A DNA stretch of 64,000 nucleotides from Stenotrophomonas pavanii (lineage in GTDB: Bacteria > Pseudomonadota > Gammaproteobacteria > Xanthomonadales > Xanthomonadaceae), in assembly GCF_900101175.1 (NCBI RefSeq), contig NZ_FNFQ01000001.1, positions 372,001 through 436,000 of the forward strand. The letters run 5' to 3'. The number at the start of each line of letters is the position of its first letter. Within the stretch, counting starts at the first letter, position 1. Positions 1 through 6,089 of the stretch are shown piece by piece. Below the pieces are notes generated by a model. That model saw only the letters and a list, made by a program, of their open reading frames with translations, was not told the DNA's origin and did not search any database. The position numbers were made by a program, and so were the translations under genes.

Positions 1-53
1 GGGGACGCCGCCATCATGACGGCCAATCCAAGGTGGCGCATTATCCGGAGATC

Positions 54-593
54 ATGCACATCACGCCAGTTTCGTCCGGCCCGCGCCGGTTCCTTGCCCC
101 GGCCCTGCTGCTGGCCCTGCCCCTGCTGATGACCGCCTGCGGCGGCGGCAAGGCCACCCGTCCGGCCCCGCCGCCGCCGACGGCGAACTGGCCAAAGACC
201 GTGCCGGACAACCCCGAGGCCGCCAACTCGGTGCTGATGCGCGCCATCAGCCTGGTCGGCACGCCCTACCGCTATGGCGGCAATACCCCGGACTCGGGCT
301 TCGACTGCAGCGGCCTGGTCGCCTATGTCTACCGCGAGATGCTGGACCTGCGGCTGCCGCGCACCTCGCGCGACCTCGCTGCGGTACAGGGCCCGAAGAT
401 CGATCCGCAGCGCCTGGCCACCGGCGACCTGGTGTTCTTCGGCAGCCGCGGCAGCGTCACCCACGTCGGCATCTATGTAGGTGAAGGACGCTTCGTGCAC
501 GCGCCGAGCACCGGCGGCACGGTGCGCCTGGACTCGCTCAGTGGTCCTTACTGGAAGGACCACTACACAGGGGCGAAACGCGTCCTTCGCTAA
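54..593 (+). CDS. NlpC/P60 family lipoprotein peptidase
   Basis: A 179-residue C40-family (NlpC/P60) peptidase. Family members cut peptide cross-bridges in peptidoglycan stem peptides, usually gamma-D-Glu-diaminopimelate bonds. Seen: an N-terminal signal ending in the lipobox LMTAC, so it is probably a lipoprotein. After a Pro-rich linker comes the catalytic domain with the Cys motif DCSGLV, the His motif HVGIYVG and a later HAPS. The ATG at 54 is preferred because it puts the signal peptide first. A GTG at 33 in the same frame would add seven residues. The next gene is a paralogue, so the pair probably works together in cell-wall turnover in the periplasm. Confidence 0.88.
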   Translation: MHITPVSSGPRRFLAPALLLALPLLMTACGGGKATRPAPPPPTANWPKTVPDNPEAANSVLMRAISLVGTPYRYGGNTPDSGFDCSGLVAYVYREMLDLRLPRTSRDLAAVQGPKIDPQRLATGDLVFFGSRGSVTHVGIYVGEGRFVHAPSTGGTVRLDSLSGPYWKDHYTGAKRVLR

Positions 594-639
594 AATGAAC
601 AGGCGATATGTTCAAAACTGTGACGAGAATCACCATGCA

Positions 640-659
640 ACTAACGAATTACTAACGGA
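640..659 (+). promoter_or_regulatory. phased direct repeat, possible operator
   Basis: Two near-identical 9-mers, ACTAACGAA and ACTAACGGA, start 11 bases apart in an AT-rich gap between the two peptidase genes. One helical turn between direct repeats is typical of an operator or activator site. No protein can be named. Confidence 0.3.
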
Positions 660-685
660 ATTTTTAACTTATCCGCGCTTTTACA

Positions 686-710
686 GGGCATGATGCCCCA
701 TCGTTTTTTT
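686..710 (+). terminator. intrinsic terminator-like hairpin in the leader of the second NlpC gene
   Basis: A short GC stem (GGGCA/TGCCC, three-base loop) is followed within a few bases by seven T residues. It may end the transcript of the first peptidase gene. It lies only about 15 bases before the start codon of the second, so any transcript entering from upstream would meet it. Confidence 0.5.
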
Positions 711-724
711 CCTGTGACCGACGC

Positions 725-1498
725 GTGACGACTGACGACCTGAAAAGCGAAGGCCAGACTTCCGTATCTTCACGTGGTGCCCGCCCGCTGCTGCTTGGCC
801 TGGCACTGTGCCTGACCAGCCTTCCGGCCTGGTCGCAGACGGTTCCGAACCGTTCCGATGCACCCGCGGCCCCGGTGGCCGAGAGCACCGCCCGACCGGC
901 CGCCAAGGCCGAGGCTGCCGCTCCCCAGCGCAGCCGCGTCGATGCCGCCGCCAGCGCCACGCTGGCCGCGCTGCTGCCGCACCTGGCCGCCAACGACACC
1001 ATTCCGCTGATGGACCGCTCGGCCGTGGTGGCTGGTGACCTCAGCCGCCTGCTCGCCAATTACGACACCAGCAGCGCCGCCAATGGCAGCGTCGTCGGCA
1101 CCGCCGCGGACAACGGCAAGGTGCAGTCGCTGCTGCGCCGCGCGATGACCCTGCTGGGTACCCCCTACCGGTGGGGTGGCAGCAATCCGGACAGCGGCTT
1201 CGACTGCAGCGGCCTGGTCGGCTACGTGTTCCGCTCGGCCCTGGGCATCGAGCTGCCGCGTGTCTCGCGCGAGATGGCGCACGATGACAACGCCGAGCTG
1301 ATCAACGACCGCACCGCGCTGGCGGCCGGTGACCTGGTCTTCTTCGGCCGCAAGGGCCGCGTCGACCACGTCGGCATCTACGTCGGCGACGGCCGCTTCC
1401 TGCACGCACCGAGCTCGGGCAAGGACGTGCGCGTGGACACCCTGCTCAGTGGCTACTGGGGCAACAAGTTCATGCAGGCCCGCCGGGTCGACCTCTGA
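725..1498 (+). CDS. NlpC/P60 family peptidase, exported
   Basis: A 257-residue paralogue of the gene upstream. The GTG start gives a basic N-terminus and a hydrophobic signal ending near AWSQ, which looks like signal peptidase I processing rather than a lipoprotein. About 100 residues of Ala-rich linker lead into the C40 domain, with DCSGLVGYVF (Cys), HVGIYVG (His) and HAPSS. The catalytic domain is very similar to the one upstream (TPYRWGGSNPDSGFDCSG against TPYRYGGNTPDSGFDCSG), which indicates tandem duplication. Likely role: periplasmic peptidoglycan endopeptidase. The start is uncertain because no clear ribosome binding site precedes it. Confidence 0.85.
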   Translation: MTTDDLKSEGQTSVSSRGARPLLLGLALCLTSLPAWSQTVPNRSDAPAAPVAESTARPAAKAEAAAPQRSRVDAAASATLAALLPHLAANDTIPLMDRSAVVAGDLSRLLANYDTSSAANGSVVGTAADNGKVQSLLRRAMTLLGTPYRWGGSNPDSGFDCSGLVGYVFRSALGIELPRVSREMAHDDNAELINDRTALAAGDLVFFGRKGRVDHVGIYVGDGRFLHAPSSGKDVRVDTLLSGYWGNKFMQARRVDL

Positions 1499-1537
1499 CC
1501 GGCTGGCGCCACGGCGCCGCCTGATACGCAAAGCACA

Positions 1538-1562
1538 GCCGCTGCCCTGCAGCGGCTTTTTT
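1538..1562 (+). terminator. intrinsic terminator
   Basis: GCCGCTG/CAGCGGC stem followed by six T residues, 40 bases after the second NlpC stop codon. A classical rho-independent terminator. Confidence 0.85.
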
Positions 1563-1581
1563 GTTGGGCCCGCGTAATGGT

Positions 1582-1717
1582 GGGTCGCTGCCGACCTGGG
1601 TCGGCACCGCCCTCATCCACGCATGGCGTGGATCTACTGACCTCTGGTGGGGGCTGACCTTTGGTGGGTGCCGACCTGGGTCGGCACCGTCTCCATCCAC
1701 GCATGGCGTGGATCTAC
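1582..1717 (+). repeat. tandem pair of GTAG-type (SMAG-like) repeat dimers
   Basis: Two copies of the same unit lie 80 bases apart. Each has the palindrome TGCCGACCTGGGTCGGCA (1589-1606 and 1669-1686), then ATCCACGC-ATG-GCGTGGAT (1615-1633 and 1695-1713), then CTAC, which is GTAG on the other strand. This head-to-head GTAG dimer layout is that of the SMAG repeats of S. maltophilia. Together with the hairpins at 1538 and 1765, these repeats fill the 306-base gap between the two convergent genes. Confidence 0.8.
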
Positions 1718-1764
1718 CAGGCCCGGCTTGACCGCCACCGCGCAAGCCATCTCCCAGACAAGAA

Positions 1765-1785
1765 GCCCGCCGGGTCAGGGCGGGC
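1765..1785 (-). terminator. terminator hairpin for the symporter gene
   Basis: A GCCCGCC/GGCGGGC stem with a seven-base loop lies just past the end of the minus-strand symporter gene. On that strand it is followed by TTCTTG. The T tract is weak, so this is a probable rather than certain intrinsic terminator. Confidence 0.5.
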
Positions 1786-1804
1786 CTTTCATCTCCACGC
1801 AACC

Positions 1805-3139
1805 TCAGCCGCGTGGGGGTGTCGGGTCGGGGTCGTCCACGCCCACGTTGCTGGACGGGTTGTCATACACCGCCTGGTCCAGCAGCCCGGTCTCCTTGGC
1901 CACGATCACCGGCACCAGCATCTGGCCCGTCACGTTCGTCATCGTGCGCATCATGTCCAGGATGCGGTCGATGGCGTACAGGTAGCCGATGGTCTCCAGC
2001 GGCAGGTTCGCCGCGCTCAGCACCACCGTGGCCATGATCACCGCGGTCCCCGGCACGCCGGCCGTACCGAAGCTGCCCAGCACCGAAGCGATCAGCACCA
2101 CCACGTACTGCTCCGGGGTCAGCGGCACACCGCTGTACTGCGCGATGAACACCGCGCACAGCGCCGGATAGATCGCGCCGCAGCCGTCCATCTTGATGCT
2201 GGCGCCCAGCGGCACCGCGAACGAACCGTAGTCCTTGTTGACGCCCAGGTTGTGGGTGATCGAACGCAGCGCCACCGGCATCGCGGCGAAGCTGGACGAG
2301 CTGACGAAGGCCACCTGCATGCCCGGCGCCGCGCCGCGGAAGAACTTCAGCGGGTTCAGGCCGTGCGCCAGCAGCAGCGCGCTGTAGACCACCACGATGT
2401 GCAGGGCGCAGGCCACGTACAGGGCCAGCACGAAATGGCCCAGCGGCAGCAGCTTCTCGAAGCCATAGCTGCCGACCAGGCCGGCGATCAGGCCGAAGGT
2501 GCCGATCGGGGTGACTTCCAGCACGAAGCGGGTCACCTGGATCATGATGTCGCTCATCTGCCCGACCAGCTTGCGCGCCTCGGTCACCTTCTCGCCGAGC
2601 TTGACGATGGCAAAGCCGACCAGCCCGGCGAAGAAGATCACCGGCAGGATCGAGCCACGACCGGCCGCCAGCACGGTCTCACCGGCCGCGTTGACCTTGG
2701 TGCCGATGCCGGACAGCGCGTAGAAGACATTGGCCGGCACCACGTCCAGCAGCACCTGCACCACGCTGGGCACTTCACGCGGCACGTAGTTGCTGGCCAT
2801 CGTCAGCTGCAGGCCACCGGCGCCGGGCTGCAGCACGGTGCCCACGCCCAGCCCGACGCACACCGCCAATGCGGCGGTGATCACGAACCACAGGAAGGTA
2901 CGGCCACTGAGCGCGGCCACCGACTTCTGCCCGTGCAGCGACGAGATCGCGTTGATGACCGCGAAGAACACCAGCGGCACGGCGATCATCTTGATCAGGG
3001 TGACGTACAGCTCGCCGAGCGGGCCGAACCACGTTTCCGCGGCGGGGCCGAGCGCCCAGCCGGCCAGCGCACCGAGCACGAAGCCACCGACCACGCGCTG
3101 CCAGAATGGAATCCGCAGCCAGGCAGAGACCAGCTTCAT
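1805..3139 (-). CDS. dicarboxylate/amino acid:cation symporter (DAACS family)
   Basis: A 444-residue inner-membrane secondary transporter of the DctA/GltP family, which takes up C4-dicarboxylates or acidic amino acids with H+ or Na+. Seen: many hydrophobic segments, the Ser-rich re-entrant loop SSSSFAAMP, the NMDG-like site KMDGCG, the second re-entrant loop with GTAGVPG, and the C-terminal signature DRILDMMRTMTNVTG. The length is normal. The start MKLVSAWLRIPFWQR is chosen because the hydrophobic protein begins there. The frame stays open far upstream, but that part is low-complexity sequence antisense to the phosphatase gene. DctA and GltP types cannot be separated by eye. Confidence 0.9.
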   Translation of the reverse strand: MKLVSAWLRIPFWQRVVGGFVLGALAGWALGPAAETWFGPLGELYVTLIKMIAVPLVFFAVINAISSLHGQKSVAALSGRTFLWFVITAALAVCVGLGVGTVLQPGAGGLQLTMASNYVPREVPSVVQVLLDVVPANVFYALSGIGTKVNAAGETVLAAGRGSILPVIFFAGLVGFAIVKLGEKVTEARKLVGQMSDIMIQVTRFVLEVTPIGTFGLIAGLVGSYGFEKLLPLGHFVLALYVACALHIVVVYSALLLAHGLNPLKFFRGAAPGMQVAFVSSSSFAAMPVALRSITHNLGVNKDYGSFAVPLGASIKMDGCGAIYPALCAVFIAQYSGVPLTPEQYVVVLIASVLGSFGTAGVPGTAVIMATVVLSAANLPLETIGYLYAIDRILDMMRTMTNVTGQMLVPVIVAKETGLLDQAVYDNPSSNVGVDDPDPTPPRG

Positions 3140-3221
3140 AGGCAATCCAGAGGGAAGGAAGGGATGCTGGCACGATAGCCCAACGCGGCCTGCGGAACGA
3201 CCGCCCGACCGGCAAATCAGT

Positions 3222-3256
3222 GTGTCATCGGCGTGCCTTGCGAGGGCGGGCATAAT
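3222..3256 (+). promoter_or_regulatory. candidate Pho-box promoter for the alkaline phosphatase
   Basis: GTGTCAT (3222-3228) matches six of seven bases of the PhoB half-site CTGTCAT. After a four-base spacer comes GTGCCTT (3233-3239), a weak second half-site. CATAAT (3251-3256) follows 11 bases later as a -10 element. The geometry is that of PhoB-activated promoters, but the second half-site is poor. Confidence 0.4.
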
Positions 3257-3292
3257 GAATGTCCCGTTACAGTTTGTGAGATCCCAGCGTCC

Positions 3293-4999
3293 ATGCGCCG
3301 TTCTGTCTCCCTGTTGGCCGCCTGCGCCACCACCCTGCTGCTCGGCGCCTGCGCCAGCACCTCCCCTGCCTCCGCTCCGGCCGGCCTGAAGGTCGCCGTC
3401 GACCCGGTCGCCCACCCGGCCGGCGAAACCCCGCAGTGGTGGTACCGCAGCGGCGCCGCCCAGGCCGCCGCCAACGGCGCGATGTCCGGCAAAGCCAGGA
3501 ACGTCATCCTGTTCCTCGGCGACGGCATGAGCCTGACCACCGTGGCCGCCTCGCGCATCTACGAGGGCCAGCAGAAGGGCGGCTCGGGCGAAGAGAACCT
3601 GCTGTCGTGGGAGCGCTTCCCGGCCACGGCGTTCAGCAAGACCTACAACACCGATTCGCAGACACCGGATTCGGCCGGCACCATGACCGCCATCACGACC
3701 GGCGTGAAGACCCACATGGGCGCGATCGGTGTCAGCGCCGGCAGCCGTACCGACTGCGCCGACAGCCTGTCCAAGGGCCTGCTGACCTGGCTGCAGCTGG
3801 CCGACAGCGCTGGCCTGGCTACCGGCGTGGTATCCACCGCGCGGCTGACCCATGCGACCCCGGCCGCCACCTACGCGCACTCGCCGGAGCGCAACTGGGA
3901 AAACGACACCGACCTGACCGAGGCAGCCAAGGCCGCGGGCTGCAAGGACATCGCCCAGCAGCTGCTGTCGACCTCGCGCTACGGCCGGGGCCCGCTGGTC
4001 GCCCTGGGGGGCGGCCGCGGTGAGTTCACCACCGTCGAAGAGCGCGATCCGGAGTACGACGACAAGGTCGGCCAGCGCCTGGATGGTCGCAGCCTGGTGC
4101 AGGAATGGCAGCAGGCGCACCCGCAGGGCGCCTACGTGTGGAACAGCAAGCAGCTGGCCGCTGCCGCCAATGCACCGGCCATCCTCGGCCTGTTCGAGCC
4201 GGACCACATGCGCTACGAATACGAGCGCCCGCAGGATCCGGGCGGCGAGCCGAGCCTGGCCGAACTGACGGCGGCAGCGATCAGGAATCTGTCGAAGCAC
4301 CCGGAAGGCTACGTGCTGATGATCGAAGGCGCGCGCATCGACCACGCCAACCACAGCGGCAACGCCTACCGTGCACTGACCGAGACCGTGGCGCTGTCCG
4401 ACGCGGTGCGCGTGGCCAACGAGCTGACCTCGGCCGACGACACCCTGATCATCGTTACCGCCGACCACTCGCACACGCTGAACTTCGTCGGCTACCCGGC
4501 GCGCGGCAACCCGATCCTGGGCAAGGTGAAGGACAAGGGCGGCGAAGATGGCGCCGGCAAGCTGGACTACGCGCTGGATGGCACCGGCCAGCCGTACACC
4601 ACGCTGAGCTATGCCAACGGCCCGGGCCATACCGGCAGCAGCAACCAGCAGCCGGCCGGCCCGAAGCGCTACCCGCACAACCCGAGCAGCTTCGAACCGG
4701 CCAACGGCCGCCCGAACCTGCGCGAGGTCGACACCGAGCATCCGGACTACATGCAGGAGGCGCTGGTGCCGATGAAGTCCGAGTCGCACGGCGGCGAGGA
4801 CGTCGGCATCTGGGCGCGCGGCCCGGGCAGCAAGGCGATCCGCGGCACGCTGGAACAGAACGCGATCTACCACATGATCGTGCAGGCCACCCCGGCCCTG
4901 CGCGAGCGCCTGTGCCAGGCCGGCACCTGCGATGACAAGGGCGTGCCGGTACAGCTGCCGGTGCCGACGGCATTCGAACGCAAGGCCGAGGCCAAGTGA
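3293..4999 (+). CDS. alkaline phosphatase, lipoprotein
   Basis: A 568-residue phosphomonoesterase of the PhoA superfamily that releases phosphate from organic esters outside the cytoplasm. Seen: a signal peptide with lipobox LGAC (Cys20). Metal-site motif GDGMS has Asp77. The catalytic Ser is about residue 127 in PDSAGTMTA, followed by TGVKT as in E. coli PhoA. Further metal ligands are in DHANHSGN, TADHSHTL and ESHGGEDVG. ATG 3293 is chosen because the signal peptide starts there and a -10-like element lies about 35 bases upstream. A candidate Pho box suggests phosphate control. The stop codon overlaps the next start (GTGA), so the two are probably co-translated. Confidence 0.92.
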   Translation: MRRSVSLLAACATTLLLGACASTSPASAPAGLKVAVDPVAHPAGETPQWWYRSGAAQAAANGAMSGKARNVILFLGDGMSLTTVAASRIYEGQQKGGSGEENLLSWERFPATAFSKTYNTDSQTPDSAGTMTAITTGVKTHMGAIGVSAGSRTDCADSLSKGLLTWLQLADSAGLATGVVSTARLTHATPAATYAHSPERNWENDTDLTEAAKAAGCKDIAQQLLSTSRYGRGPLVALGGGRGEFTTVEERDPEYDDKVGQRLDGRSLVQEWQQAHPQGAYVWNSKQLAAAANAPAILGLFEPDHMRYEYERPQDPGGEPSLAELTAAAIRNLSKHPEGYVLMIEGARIDHANHSGNAYRALTETVALSDAVRVANELTSADDTLIIVTADHSHTLNFVGYPARGNPILGKVKDKGGEDGAGKLDYALDGTGQPYTTLSYANGPGHTGSSNQQPAGPKRYPHNPSSFEPANGRPNLREVDTEHPDYMQEALVPMKSESHGGEDVGIWARGPGSKAIRGTLEQNAIYHMIVQATPALRERLCQAGTCDDKGVPVQLPVPTAFERKAEAK

Positions 5000-5541
5000 T
5001 CGCACGGCAGGCCCGCCCTGCCCCTGCCAGCAGCCGCTTCGCGCGGTCGTTGGCCCTGCTTGGCGTGCTGGCCAGTGCCAGCGCGCTGGCACAGGCACCG
5101 GCATGCCAGCTGCTGACTGACGAACACGGGTTGTGGCCGCTGCCCGGCTGCGAGGTGGTCGATCATCGGCCGAAGATCAGCGCCGGCACGTTGAAAGACC
5201 TGAACTACGACGACCACGGCCTGGCCGTGGTGTACGCCGAGCAGGGCTTCCACTACGTCGACCGCAAGGGCCGCAGCCTGCCGGTGCTGACCTGGGACAA
5301 CGGCCCGGAAACACCGCAGGAAGGACTGCTGCGCGGCCGCATCGGCAAGCGCATCGGCTACTTCGACCTGACGTTCCGCCAGGTGGTACCCGGCACGTTC
5401 GATTTCGGTTGGCCGTTCCAGGATGGCGTGGCCGAGGTCTGCAACGGCTGCCGTCGTGGTACGCCGGATGCCGATGGCCACACGCCGATGGAAGGCGGAG
5501 AGTGGTTCCGCATCGACCGCGCGGGCCGCCGGGTGAAGTAG
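4996..5541 (+). CDS. small exported protein, unknown function
   Basis: A 181-residue protein with a basic N-terminus and a hydrophobic stretch ending LASASALAQA, so it is probably exported and cleaved. The mature part has aromatic/Gly-rich strands such as GLWPLPGCE and FDFGWPFQDGVAEVCNGC. These resemble WG (Trp-Gly) repeat proteins, though no full repeat could be counted. Two Cys in CNGC could bind metal or form a disulfide. Its GTG start overlaps the phosphatase stop by four bases, so it is in that operon. Its TAG stop is part of a GTAG repeat head. No function is assigned. Confidence 0.75.
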   Translation: MIARQARPAPASSRFARSLALLGVLASASALAQAPACQLLTDEHGLWPLPGCEVVDHRPKISAGTLKDLNYDDHGLAVVYAEQGFHYVDRKGRSLPVLTWDNGPETPQEGLLRGRIGKRIGYFDLTFRQVVPGTFDFGWPFQDGVAEVCNGCRRGTPDADGHTPMEGGEWFRIDRAGRRVK

Positions 5542-5747
5542 GGTTTCGGCAGGGCTGCGCCCTGCACCTGCCGATGCAACGGCAACGGCCGAAGCAACAG
5601 CAACAGCAACAGCGTGCGTTCCGTGGGATGGCGGGGCGGTGTGGGTGGGCAGGACACGCCGTAAACCCGTCCATGGGGGCTCGATGGCGCCATCCATGGC
5701 GCCAACGGTCCTGCCCACCCACACCGCCCCACCTCTGACAGATCTCC
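5538..5747 (+). repeat. composite palindromic module, copy A
   Basis: In order: GTAG head (5538-5541), hairpin GCAGGGCTGCGCCCTGC (5549-5565), a CAACRG trinucleotide-like tract, a TTCCGTGGGATGGCGGGG-type block, then a long inverted repeat. Its perfect 23-base arms lie at 5633-5655 and 5708-5730. Inside is a nested hairpin GGCGCCATCCATGGCGCC and the core AAACCCGTCCATGGGGGCT. The module ends in CTCTGACAGATCTCC. It is the first of five modules in the window. Confidence 0.8.
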
Positions 5748-5757
5748 CCGGCTGTTG

Positions 5758-5781
5758 GTAGGTGTCGACCTTGGTCGACAC
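5758..5781 (+). repeat. GTAG-type (SMAG-like) repeat
   Basis: GTAG followed by the palindrome GTGTCGACCTTGGTCGACAC. The same unit recurs at 45404-45427 and 52679-52702. Confidence 0.75.
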
Positions 5782-5805
5782 ATCTGTCAGATATCGAAAT
5801 AAATT

Positions 5806-5846
5806 GGGGTCAGATCCGTTTTCCGCAGGAAAACGGATCTGACCCC
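5806..5846. repeat. GGGGTCAGATCC hairpin, copy 1
   Basis: Perfect inverted repeat with 19-base arms (5806-5824 and 5828-5846) around a GCA loop. It starts GGGGTCAGATCC and ends GGATCTGACCCC. Two further copies lie at 45321-45361 and 49482-49520, with paired differences in the stem. Confidence 0.8.
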
Positions 5847-5856
5847 ATGAGGAACC

Positions 5857-6059
5857 CGACAGTTCGCAGGAAACTGTCGAAGGCGGGGTGGGTCCGGTTG
5901 CGGGAGTGTCCGCGGCATGGATGCCGCGGCCAAGCCCCCAAGGACGGGTTTACGGCGTCTCCCGCAACCGGACCCACCCCGCCAACCTTCAGGAAACCAG
6001 CTTCTGCCGTTGCTGTTGCTGTTGCTCTGGCCCGTAGCGGGTGCAGGGCGCAGCCCTGC
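5857..6059 (-). repeat. composite palindromic module, copy B
   Basis: Same module as copy A, on the opposite strand. It begins with the flank hairpin CGACAGTT/AACTGTCG (5857-5879). The long inverted repeat has perfect 25-base arms (5882-5906 and 5959-5983) whose sequence differs from copy A. The nested hairpin is CCGCGGCATGGATGCCGCGG. Then come a GTTGCTGTTGCT tract (the CAACAG tract reversed) and the hairpin GCAGGGCGCAGCCCTGC (6043-6059). Confidence 0.8.
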
Positions 6060-6075
6060 CAAGTAAACCCCACCC

Positions 6076-6089
6076 TATACTTGCCGCCG
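6076..6089 (+). promoter_or_regulatory. -10 element close to the tilS start, possible leaderless promoter
   Basis: TATACT (6076-6081) lies seven bases before the GTG start of tilS, with no ribosome binding site between. Transcription would begin at or next to the start codon. No good -35 element is visible. Confidence 0.35.

Noticed and set aside
1661..3178. Long plus-strand frame antisense to the symporter
   Set aside because: His/Arg/Gln-rich shadow typical of the reverse of a high-GC gene; no domain and no start context.
3140..5104. Upstream in-frame extension of the symporter gene, giving a fused protein of about 1100 residues
   Set aside because: The extra part is antisense to the phosphatase and is low-complexity Ala/Arg/Gly/His sequence. 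High-GC DNA often leaves such frames open. The conserved transporter N-terminus begins at 3139.
5542..6040. Open frames within the palindromic modules, which give similar Trp/Arg/Pro-rich hypothetical proteins at each locus
   Set aside because: The similarity comes from the repeat DNA itself. Frames run on both strands through perfect inverted repeats, with no start sites or domains.
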